A DNA stretch of 64,000 nt, from contig NZ_FTNO01000006.1 in assembly GCF_900156425.1 (NCBI RefSeq), positions 124,001 to 188,000 on the forward strand, given 5' to 3'. This document shows, one piece after another, positions 15,778 through 23,619 of the stretch (its first letter is position 1; every line of letters begins with the position of its first letter). Position numbers and translations under genes: made by a program. Source of the DNA: Haladaptatus litoreus (GTDB taxonomy: Archaea > Halobacteriota > Halobacteria > Halobacteriales > Haladaptataceae). The notes beneath the pieces were generated by a model that saw nothing but the letters and a program-made list of their open reading frames with translations, was not told the origin of the DNA and did not search any database.

Positions 15778-18543
15778 ATGTCTGAGTGGCGTGAAACGAT
15801 TCGTGCTGAAGTTGATCTCTACTGCCAGCAAAACAGTACTCAGGAGTTCGAACTACAGAGCTTTCTCGAATTTTCTCGACCGACGATTCGAGAGCAATTT
15901 CCGAAGAACAATAACTGGGAGGCAGCAGTTCGGGGAACACTGCAAGAATTACGTGACAGAGATGAGATTGAGTTTCTCAGCAACGGACGATATCGAGTCA
16001 GAAAAGAGAAATCATCACCGTCTGTATGGATTGAGAAGACCCAGGTGACAGACCGGCCATACAAGCAAGACGGAGAGTTACAGCTTGGTCGTGCAATTAT
16101 GGCACCTAGCCGAGATACCGGTGGTGGCAAGCGGTATGAAGCACTTCGTGATGCCGATGTCGGCGATATTGTGGTTCATTACCTTCAAGACAAACAGACG
16201 ATCGTCGGCGTTTCTACAATCGAGTCTGAATTAGAGGAGGACTTCGACGGGCCACCGACTGGTCGCTGGACTGAGAGGCAAGAACAAGAGGGTGGGTATC
16301 TACGGTGGCTCACAAATTATCAGGAACTCGACTCTCCAATCGCTATTTACGACGATATCCTCCATAATCCTGTATTTGAAGACCGGCTCCGGCAGATCCG
16401 CGAAGAGGAAGAGAAGATTCTGTATAGTAAAAATCTTTCAATCAATCAGGGTCACTACTTTACGAGATGCCCCAGTGACCTCGTTGAGATCCTTGCGGAA
16501 GCCTCGTCAGATCTTGCTGACCAATTGGCAGATCGAGGTGTCGAAGGGGTTGTCGACCAATCAACCGAGCCAGCGGATTCATACGATGGAATTGTTTCGG
16601 CTACAGAAGACATTCGAAGTCGTCTCGAACAACAAACAGGGGAACAGAATTGGCTTGGTGAACAGGTCGCCGAGACGATTGTCGCAGATTGGACCGAGGC
16701 ACTCCGACGAAGTAACCTAATCAAAGGCAAAGTCACTGGAGCGGACGCCGTTAAATGCGACCAGATCATCCAGCTCTACGAAGACAATACTAACCGATTG
16801 GCTGAACAAGCAGCAACGATTGGCTCAGCAACAATTCAAAAGTCGAACCTCTCTGCGGATCAAGTGTTGTTTACCGTCCTCCTTCGTGACCTCCAAGAGG
16901 AGATCGTTGGCACGTCGAACATGAACCACGTGAAGTTCGACAAACTCCTCAAAGCCGTTCATAGAGGTGCGCAGGAGAGTGAGGAACTTCCATCGGTTGC
17001 TGAACAACCCGCGAATACAGAAACGATCACGCGCCAACTACAACGTGCAAAACAGGTCGTCTTCTACGGGCCACCTGGAACCGGCAAGACGTATACCGCA
17101 CGGCAATTCGCTCGCTGGTGGCTCCACCAACACTCCCCACAATCCCCAACCACTGACCAGCTTGAAGTCGTAACGTTCCATCCGTCGTTCTCTTACGAAG
17201 ATTTCATTGAAGGTCTAACCGCCGAGGCGAACGATGGCGCTGTCGAATACCGCATTGAGGAGGGCGTGTTCAAACGGATCTGCCAGCGTGCACAGACCGC
17301 ATATGACTATGCGAACCAGCAGGAAGACACTGGCGAAGCACCACCCTACGTACTGATTATCGACGAGATTAACCGCGGGAATCTCGCTCAAATCTTCGGT
17401 GAAGTCATCACTCTTCTCGAGGCAGACAAACGCGGAAACTTCGAAATCGAGCTCGCACACTCCGGTGAGTCGTTCACCATCCCGCCGAATCTCTACGTCA
17501 TCGGCACGATGAACACGGCTGATCAATCTATCGCACTGGTCGACACTGCACTTCGCCGTCGGTTTCGGTTCATCGACTTCCCACCAGATCTCGATATCAT
17601 CTTCCAGCAGTACGAAACAGAATCACCCGACGCACAGGTCGCTGTCACTGGCCACTCAAGTGGAATCACCCGCCGGGAACGACTCTTGGGAGCGAGCGTA
17701 CTCGCAACCTACGAACTCAACGAACGCATCCTCAACGCACCACAGCTTGGCAAAGGCAAACAACTCGGCCACACATACTTCCTCAACCACAATTCATCCG
17801 ACGACATCGTCGATGCGTGGCGATACGACATTCTCCCGCAACTCGAAGAATACTACTTCGGACAGTTCGACCGTCTCCGCGATGAACTCCTCAACGAAAC
17901 CGACACCCGCCTGATCGACTGGGAGACTGAACGGATTCAATCATTCGACGCCCAGGCACTCTATTCAGCTCTCTGTGATCTCGCCGGCGCTGAGAACCCG
18001 GCCTTACTCGTCGATGCAATGCAAGCCATGCCGGACGGAAACGGAACAGGAGCCATACAAAGACAACCAGACGATGCATGGGCTGCTGGAGACCGAACAC
18101 CAGACACATTCCGCGAGCGAATACAATCTACCCTTGATGATGACTCGGTAGAAAGTATGGTTCGTGTCCTTGATGCCGGCGAAGAATTCGGGTTTCTTGA
18201 TGCCGGGCGGGGCGACGGGGCATCGATAATGCTGAAGTCCGACTCAGTAGATCCTCGTGTTGGAATTATCAAACTCTCACAGGACGGTAAAATCGACTTC
18301 CGGTGGAATTGGCTTCTCGATGTGGATACGAATTCACTCACCCGCAAATTCATCGAAGATGCCTCGCGTGTCTTCACCGACGTCAGTGGCTACAAGCATC
18401 GATGGGACCCCAGTATGAGAGAAAACGGTGGATTCGTGGAACCACGATTCGATGTGGGTGACCTCTCTGACCAGGATATCACAGCCTTAATCGAGGGTCT
18501 TCGGTCGTTCACCGAACGGGCGGCAACGTTCCAGCATGACTGA
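15778..18543 (+). CDS. mcrB: McrB-like restriction NTPase (second system)
   Basis: This 921-residue protein has an N-terminal winged-helix-like module (about 1-80: VRGTLQELRDRDEIEFLSNG) like those fused to many restriction NTPases, then an EVE-like region (about 85-230) and a helical linker. The AAA+ motor has Walker A YGPPGTGKTYT near 430, Walker B LIIDEINRGN near 526, and the McrB hallmark GTMNTADQS with LRRRFRFI near 575-595. A C-terminal domain (about 790-921) is of unknown fold. It overlaps the McrC gene by 8 nt. Role: motor subunit of a type IV, modification-dependent restriction system. It is distinct in sequence from the triple-EVE McrB-like protein 8 kb upstream. Confidence 0.88.
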   Translation: MSEWRETIRAEVDLYCQQNSTQEFELQSFLEFSRPTIREQFPKNNNWEAAVRGTLQELRDRDEIEFLSNGRYRVRKEKSSPSVWIEKTQVTDRPYKQDGELQLGRAIMAPSRDTGGGKRYEALRDADVGDIVVHYLQDKQTIVGVSTIESELEEDFDGPPTGRWTERQEQEGGYLRWLTNYQELDSPIAIYDDILHNPVFEDRLRQIREEEEKILYSKNLSINQGHYFTRCPSDLVEILAEASSDLADQLADRGVEGVVDQSTEPADSYDGIVSATEDIRSRLEQQTGEQNWLGEQVAETIVADWTEALRRSNLIKGKVTGADAVKCDQIIQLYEDNTNRLAEQAATIGSATIQKSNLSADQVLFTVLLRDLQEEIVGTSNMNHVKFDKLLKAVHRGAQESEELPSVAEQPANTETITRQLQRAKQVVFYGPPGTGKTYTARQFARWWLHQHSPQSPTTDQLEVVTFHPSFSYEDFIEGLTAEANDGAVEYRIEEGVFKRICQRAQTAYDYANQQEDTGEAPPYVLIIDEINRGNLAQIFGEVITLLEADKRGNFEIELAHSGESFTIPPNLYVIGTMNTADQSIALVDTALRRRFRFIDFPPDLDIIFQQYETESPDAQVAVTGHSSGITRRERLLGASVLATYELNERILNAPQLGKGKQLGHTYFLNHNSSDDIVDAWRYDILPQLEEYYFGQFDRLRDELLNETDTRLIDWETERIQSFDAQALYSALCDLAGAENPALLVDAMQAMPDGNGTGAIQRQPDDAWAAGDRTPDTFRERIQSTLDDDSVESMVRVLDAGEEFGFLDAGRGDGASIMLKSDSVDPRVGIIKLSQDGKIDFRWNWLLDVDTNSLTRKFIEDASRVFTDVSGYKHRWDPSMRENGGFVEPRFDVGDLSDQDITALIEGLRSFTERAATFQHD

Positions 18544-19831
18544 GATCACACCGGTTGGGTATCTCGGTCCACCAATCAACCGAACAGATGCAGGCGAGAC
18601 AGTTCCACCGTCAGATCCTATCTCGCTCGAAGAACACGATCGCACTGACCCCTTCGAGATCAGCCGAGAAGATGCAGTCTTCTTGGAATCACTCGAAGAA
18701 CGATGTCGAGCGAACCCATTGAACATCTCGTTTACCAGCGACGGCAAAGCGATTATCAAAACCAGCAGTCACGTTGGCGTCCTCACGCTGCCGAGTGGCG
18801 TCCAAATCGAGGTCACACCCAAACAGACGGTGACACGCCTTCTGTGGGCGCTCAAATACGCGTTCGACACCCCCGTGGATTCACTTGAATTCGAGACCGA
18901 ATTCACCGGTGCATCGTCCTTTTTCGATGCGATCGGCGTCCTCTTTCAGGCCGAGCTCCAGTCCGTGCTTGCGCAAGGACTTCATAGAGAATACGTTCGA
19001 ACACACTCAGTCCGCGACCACGTCCAGGGTCGGATCGACGTCCAGCGACAACTTCAACGGCCGGCAGCTGTCACAACCGACTTTGCAGCCACTCACGACG
19101 ATTTCACTGCAGATAATCTCCTGAATCAGGCTGTTCTCGCAGCAACTCGTATCCTTGTGACGCTTGTACGCGACAGCAGGCTCTCAAGCCGACTGCATTA
19201 TCAAGAACAACGCCTTCGAGAGTTTGTGTCCGTCGAAAACGTCTCTCCGAGAGACGTCGATAGAATTGAGCTCTCACGATTGAACGACCACTACGAGGCC
19301 CTCCTCGGGCTCACACATCTCGTCCTCGACCGAGAGTTCTTCGATGACGTGCGCGCCGGTGATCGTCGATCCTTGGCGCTGTTCGTCAATATGAACGACG
19401 TATTCGAACGCATCGTCGAACGGGCGTTCACTGCAGCAGCACAGGAACTCGGGGATTTCACCGTCGAAGGACAGGCATCGATTCCAAACGTGGTTGAAGG
19501 ACCGCATGCAGTTTCGATGCGACCAGACGTCTTCGTTACTCGGAGCGATGGCACACCCGTACTGGTAGTTGACGCCAAGTGGAAGACAGGATCGGCGTCG
19601 TCCAGTGATGTCTATCAGCTTACGTCGTACATCCTCGCACTCGAAGTGTCGGGAGTACTCATCTATCCCGGTCGAGATGATCGGATCGCAGAGGAATCCC
19701 GAGTAATGAATGAGTATCGTCTTCGCTCCGGTGCGTTGGCCACGAACGCAGCCGTCGAGTCCTATGATGACTACGCTGCAGCGATCGAATCGAGTGCACT
19801 CCAATTCTTGAAGGAATCAGCCAAACAATAG
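18536..19831 (+). CDS. mcrC: McrC restriction nuclease subunit (second system)
   Basis: This 431-residue protein has the typical McrC layout: an N-terminal beta-rich region (about 1-110) followed by VRDHVQGRIDVQRQL, a helical middle with MNDVFERIVERAF near 285-300, and a C-terminal PD-(D/E)XK core, SMRPDVFVTRSDGTPVLVVD followed by AKWK (about 325-350), then DVYQLTSYI. The D...D-x-K triad is intact. Translation is coupled to McrB by an 8-nt overlap. The McrC subunit cleaves DNA when the McrB motor translocates to it. Confidence 0.88.
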   Translation: MTEITPVGYLGPPINRTDAGETVPPSDPISLEEHDRTDPFEISREDAVFLESLEERCRANPLNISFTSDGKAIIKTSSHVGVLTLPSGVQIEVTPKQTVTRLLWALKYAFDTPVDSLEFETEFTGASSFFDAIGVLFQAELQSVLAQGLHREYVRTHSVRDHVQGRIDVQRQLQRPAAVTTDFAATHDDFTADNLLNQAVLAATRILVTLVRDSRLSSRLHYQEQRLREFVSVENVSPRDVDRIELSRLNDHYEALLGLTHLVLDREFFDDVRAGDRRSLALFVNMNDVFERIVERAFTAAAQELGDFTVEGQASIPNVVEGPHAVSMRPDVFVTRSDGTPVLVVDAKWKTGSASSSDVYQLTSYILALEVSGVLIYPGRDDRIAEESRVMNEYRLRSGALATNAAVESYDDYAAAIESSALQFLKESAKQ

Positions 19832-19940
19832 GGCAATTCACTATTATTGAGCTCTCTGTAGCTGCCCCACTAGTCTATCCATCACTGACTGTACTCATCC
19901 CGACCCGGCACCAGAGAGAATAGCATGTCCTCGTTAATAT

Positions 19941-19985
19941 GCGTAGTCAATAGATATATTGCGTACTAACTCGTATTTCTGCGTA
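19941..19985 (+). promoter_or_regulatory. Three GCGTA repeats at exact 20-nt spacing around a TATA box
   Basis: GCGTA occurs at 19941, 19961 and 19981. The last reaches the ATG at 19985, and a TATA-like AGATATATT lies between the first two at 19952-19960. Exact 20-nt spacing is close to two helical turns, so a protein could bind all copies on one face of the DNA. The likely ligand is the winged-helix protein encoded immediately downstream (autorepression, as in toxin-antitoxin operons). This is inference. Confidence 0.55.
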
Positions 19986-20512
19986 TGAGCAATACAAACG
20001 AACGAGGCCCACCCAATACCGATTTTGCATCCGAGTTCGCCGACAGACTGGAGAACGCCCCTGCCGACGAACGAGTCTACAGAATCGCCCTCGAACTCAC
20101 CGACCCAACCCGTGTTGCCGAGGTTGCAGACCGCGCAGACTGCTCTGCAAATGCGGCCCGTCGTCATCTCAAACGACTTGCCAAGATCGGTCTCTTGACC
20201 CGTGTGACAGAGAACCCGGCGACGTACAAACGAAACGAAGCGTATTTCAAATGGCGACGGCTGAATCGGTTGGCAAAGTTGAGCGAACAGGAGTACAAAT
20301 CCCGTCTTGGTGATTTGCTTGCTGAGAACGAAGAGTACAAACAGACCTACGATGTCGAAAACCCCGACGATATCGATCCCCTAGAGTATGCAGAGTACGG
20401 AGATCCAGAACAGGTCTGGTTAGATATCACCAATTGGGAGGCAGTCAGACAGGAGATTCACGATCTCCGCCGTGTCAACCGCGATAGTGCGACGGATGAA
20501 GGGATCGTCTGA
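19985..20512 (+). CDS. Winged-helix regulator, antitoxin-like (DUF7342-like)
   Basis: This 175-residue protein has an N-terminal winged helix (about 28-80): YRIALELTDPTRVAEVADRA, then NAARRHLKRLAKIGLLTRVT, followed by a long charged helical C-terminus (RLNRLAKLSEQEYKSRLGDL) ending in a tail rich in D and R. It resembles the haloarchaeal DUF7342-type HTH proteins. The gene is followed after 2 bases by a small gene with a His-rich motif, and its promoter has regularly spaced repeats. Together these suggest the DNA-binding antitoxin of a two-gene module. Confidence 0.6.
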   Translation: MSNTNERGPPNTDFASEFADRLENAPADERVYRIALELTDPTRVAEVADRADCSANAARRHLKRLAKIGLLTRVTENPATYKRNEAYFKWRRLNRLAKLSEQEYKSRLGDLLAENEEYKQTYDVENPDDIDPLEYAEYGDPEQVWLDITNWEAVRQEIHDLRRVNRDSATDEGIV

Positions 20513-20514
20513 GT

Positions 20515-20952
20515 GTGGTGGACGGGAAGAGAAAGCGGACACCAAATCGTGCTTTACTACGGGAAATCGCATCGATTCTCGGATTTGAGGAGTGGATCGA
20601 GACGATTTCCGTCTTTCCATCGAATCGGCCGGATTCGATCGTCATCTCGCTTCGTGACGAACACTACCCAGAAGAGTATGTAAGAGATGCATACATCGAG
20701 ATCCAATCGTATGTCAACGGTGATTTCCATATCACGTACTTGGAAGATCATTTCGGCGATGATTGGATGTGTCGGTGGGATCGCCACGAGAGTGAGGATT
20801 ATTCAAGGGACCATTTTCACTCGCCACCAAACGCGACTCACGACGATGGGATGAATCGAGACTATCCACTGGAGTTGCCGTCGGTGTTCTCGCGTGTCGT
20901 TGTCCCTTGGGTCTATGATCGAATGGGAGACATTTGGACTGAATATGAGTGA
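20515..20952 (+). CDS. TumE-like (DUF6516-like) putative toxin
   Basis: This 145-residue acidic protein likely starts at GTG 20515 (GTG 20518 is possible), 2 nt after the stop of the wHTH gene. The conserved-looking core is CRWDRHESEDYSRDHFHSPP, an R-W-D then H-F-H pattern resembling TumE/DUF6516 toxins, which have a YRxD...HxH signature. The preceding EEYVRDAYIEIQSYVNGDFH supplies the beta-rich scaffold. TumE family members are paired with wHTH antitoxins (TumA) in archaea and bacteria. The assignment rests on motif and gene order, not a full alignment. Confidence 0.5.
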   Translation: MVDGKRKRTPNRALLREIASILGFEEWIETISVFPSNRPDSIVISLRDEHYPEEYVRDAYIEIQSYVNGDFHITYLEDHFGDDWMCRWDRHESEDYSRDHFHSPPNATHDDGMNRDYPLELPSVFSRVVVPWVYDRMGDIWTEYE

Positions 20953-21000
20953 ACGAGGCCGCTGATTGAATCGGTGATGTCTACCTTTCTCGACGAAACG

Positions 21001-21025
21001 ATTTTATAATCCGATTGTGACAATC
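21001..21025 (+). promoter_or_regulatory. TATA box and palindrome before the AddB-like gene
   Basis: TTTTATAA at 21002-21009 lies about 25 nt before the GTG at 21031. A palindrome GATTGT-G-ACAATC (21013-21025) sits between the box and the start codon, where a bound repressor would block transcription. Confidence 0.45.
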
Positions 21026-21030
21026 GTCAC

Positions 21031-23619
21031 GTGTCAATTACACGGTCGAAATCGATTACAACTATCTATGAAGAATGCAAGGATTTTGACCTTGTCCTCG
21101 TACCTGATGCCCCTCTCGCAAGCGCAATCAACCGCCGCCTTGACCGTCCACAATTCGGATCATTCGCAATCACCCCCCGCCGCCTTGCAGCAAAACGCCG
21201 AGAACAAGCTGAAGACCGACTCGCCTTTCTCCAACTAATTACCGAGACAGACCTCGAGTGGAAAGAGGCCGCCTATGCCGTCGAAAACATCCTCGCATGC
21301 TGGGAATTCCGCGGTCATATCGATGCCATTCTGGAATACGACGCGTTCGCAACCGATACCATCCGAACAGCGGTCGACGCCATTGCCGAGATGGACACCA
21401 CAGTTCAGCGACTCACTGAGTACTCCATCGATGAAGACAAATCGGTCGCGGTTGTCGGTGAAAAACAACTCACGGAACTCGAACGCTCGATCCTCCCACC
21501 GGAATATACCACAATTGACCCCTTCACAGACGAATCGTTCGACCAACCTCCCTTCCATGTGCTCGACTCACCGGCTGCGATCATCGATACCGTTCTCGAG
21601 ACGATCACCGCAGAGAATGCCGAGAATATCGCAGTCGTCCACGATCGAACGAGCGAGTACGGTTCGCTCATTCGGTCAGCTCTCGAAGCTGCAGAGATTC
21701 CCTATTATGGCGGGCTCGGATTCACCGATGAACCACATCATAGAGCCTTCTTACAGCTCCTCCGAAGTGCCCACGCTGGTCGTGATACTCGTGTCGGCGA
21801 GATCAAACCCCTACTCACTCAATTGGAGATCTCAATCGACCTGGAACATGACGAAAAACGTCTCTCCCATTTCGACAATCCAGCAATAGACTGGTTTCTT
21901 GATTTCAGCAACTCGATTAGCACCTATACATTCGAGGACGCGATCGAAGTCTACGAAGATGCTACGGATAGCCAGCTCACTATATTCCGAGACGAACTCT
22001 CGCAACTCGGCATCGAGAACGAGTTTGTCACCGAGGGTGCACTCGATCGACTCGAATTCTATCTTCAATCCTATGATGTACCTGTTGATCACGAGAATGA
22101 GGGTGTGCTACTCGCCGATGCCACATCCGCTGCATATGTAGATCGGCCACTCGTATTCTATCTGGGGCTTGATGAGCGGTGGACACACTCGACACCACAC
22201 CGACCTTGGGTTGATCGCGAGCAGTATTTCGAACAGAATATCCGACAGTTCCAACTTCTCCTTCAAAATGGGCAAGACCAATACTACCTCGTTCAAGATT
22301 CCGCTGGTGGCACACCGGTCACACCGTGCCTGTACTTCGAGGAACTACTGGATGAGAAGTTCGAGCGATTCAGTGATCTTGACTCAATGTCACACGCACG
22401 AGCAACCCGGCCAACCCAGGATGGCTTCAAGAAAGAGTCCAACAACGCACCCACCAAAGAAATCGAGGCGATCAGCCAATCGAGTTTGAATACCTACGTC
22501 AATAGTCCACGGGACTATTTCTACAGCCGCCTTGTCCAGACGCCCGATAAGGAGCATTTCAAAGAAGGCAATATGTTCCACGATTTCGCGGAGTTCTACG
22601 TCAACCATCCCGACCAGATTACGCCAAGTACACTCGATGAGATTGCAATCATCATTCTTGAAGAGATGAAACCCTACCTTCGGAGCGTCGATCACAATGT
22701 TCGACGTACGAAGTACCGGATCGGACTGGAAACCATTACCGACTACCTCGATACCAATCCACTACAAACGGACGCGTTTCTCACACCTGATGGTGGCTAC
22801 GGTCAAAATCACTTTGCGGAGTATTTCGACAAGCCAGTCCAGTCTCCTTACACCGAACAATGGTTCGAAAACACTGACCTAGGAGTGAAAGGGAAGATCG
22901 ACCTTGTTCACGGCCCGACCCAGCTGCTCGATTACAAGAGCGGGTCGAAGAACTCCCCCAAGGATATCGTCAAAAATTCAGATATCGAATCACCCACAGA
23001 CAGACCGAATTTCCAGGCACTCCTCTACCTCACCCAGCAGAGAAGCGAACACCCCGACCAACAACTCCAGTTCACATTCTTCCATTTCCTCGAGACACTC
23101 GATGATGTCGTCACTGGCAATGCGAACATCGACGACTGTCTCACGACGGTGACGTATTATCCGACAACGCACGAGGAGTACATCGCGACGGAAGTCATTT
23201 TCACTGAACTGCAAGAAGAAGCATATGGCGACTGCAAAAAGACGTTCTCGAAGATCGACTACGGTACCTACCAGGCGTTCCTCGACGAACACGACTTCCC
23301 CACCACGAGAGACAAGAACGAGCTCATCGAATCCGAGTTCGGCCACGCTCTCACTGACCGGATGGTGGACGCCGTTGGTGACTACAAGTACGTCAAAAAT
23401 GGCTGTAAACAGGCGCTCAAATACCTGCTCGGCATCAGAAACCGGAACTACTTCGCCGAGGATCTCGATGCGTTCGAGACATACGTCCAGGACCGACTCA
23501 CGGAACTCACCGATCGGCATAACGGTGGGGAACGCTTCCCCGTCGAAGGCCCTGGCGAGGAACCAAACTACCGATACGTGGATCACCGTGACTGCATTCT
23601 GGAGGAGGGATCACGATGA
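21031..23619 (+). CDS. AddB-like nuclease subunit
   Basis: This 862-residue protein starts at GTG 21031. The N-terminal half looks like a degenerate helicase scaffold with no Walker A (FDLVLVPDAPLASAINRRLD), as in AddB. The C-terminal third has RecB-family nuclease motifs: ISQSSLNTYVNSPRDYFYSR near 475, GNMFHDFAEFYV, GVKGKIDLVHG near 619, LLDYKSGSK near 631 and FQALLYLTQQ. The cysteine that in many AddB proteins precedes the nuclease domain and ligates an iron-sulfur cluster is replaced here (NSPRDYF). The stop overlaps the ATG of the helicase gene by 4 nt. The inferred complex processes DNA ends or degrades linear foreign DNA. These proteins are well known in bacteria and less studied in haloarchaea. 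Confidence 0.7.
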   Translation: MSITRSKSITTIYEECKDFDLVLVPDAPLASAINRRLDRPQFGSFAITPRRLAAKRREQAEDRLAFLQLITETDLEWKEAAYAVENILACWEFRGHIDAILEYDAFATDTIRTAVDAIAEMDTTVQRLTEYSIDEDKSVAVVGEKQLTELERSILPPEYTTIDPFTDESFDQPPFHVLDSPAAIIDTVLETITAENAENIAVVHDRTSEYGSLIRSALEAAEIPYYGGLGFTDEPHHRAFLQLLRSAHAGRDTRVGEIKPLLTQLEISIDLEHDEKRLSHFDNPAIDWFLDFSNSISTYTFEDAIEVYEDATDSQLTIFRDELSQLGIENEFVTEGALDRLEFYLQSYDVPVDHENEGVLLADATSAAYVDRPLVFYLGLDERWTHSTPHRPWVDREQYFEQNIRQFQLLLQNGQDQYYLVQDSAGGTPVTPCLYFEELLDEKFERFSDLDSMSHARATRPTQDGFKKESNNAPTKEIEAISQSSLNTYVNSPRDYFYSRLVQTPDKEHFKEGNMFHDFAEFYVNHPDQITPSTLDEIAIIILEEMKPYLRSVDHNVRRTKYRIGLETITDYLDTNPLQTDAFLTPDGGYGQNHFAEYFDKPVQSPYTEQWFENTDLGVKGKIDLVHGPTQLLDYKSGSKNSPKDIVKNSDIESPTDRPNFQALLYLTQQRSEHPDQQLQFTFFHFLETLDDVVTGNANIDDCLTTVTYYPTTHEEYIATEVIFTELQEEAYGDCKKTFSKIDYGTYQAFLDEHDFPTTRDKNELIESEFGHALTDRMVDAVGDYKYVKNGCKQALKYLLGIRNRNYFAEDLDAFETYVQDRLTELTDRHNGGERFPVEGPGEEPNYRYVDHRDCILEEGSR

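Noticed and set aside
19941-19985. Regular GCGTA repeats as a CRISPR array or replication origin
   Set aside because: Three 5-base repeats with AT-rich spacers overlap a promoter and start codon. This is too short for CRISPR, and no Orc/Cdc6 gene is nearby.
22990-23586. 198-codon minus-strand ORF inside the AddB-like gene
   Set aside because: It is antisense to the RecB-type nuclease region, whose motifs are clear on the plus strand.
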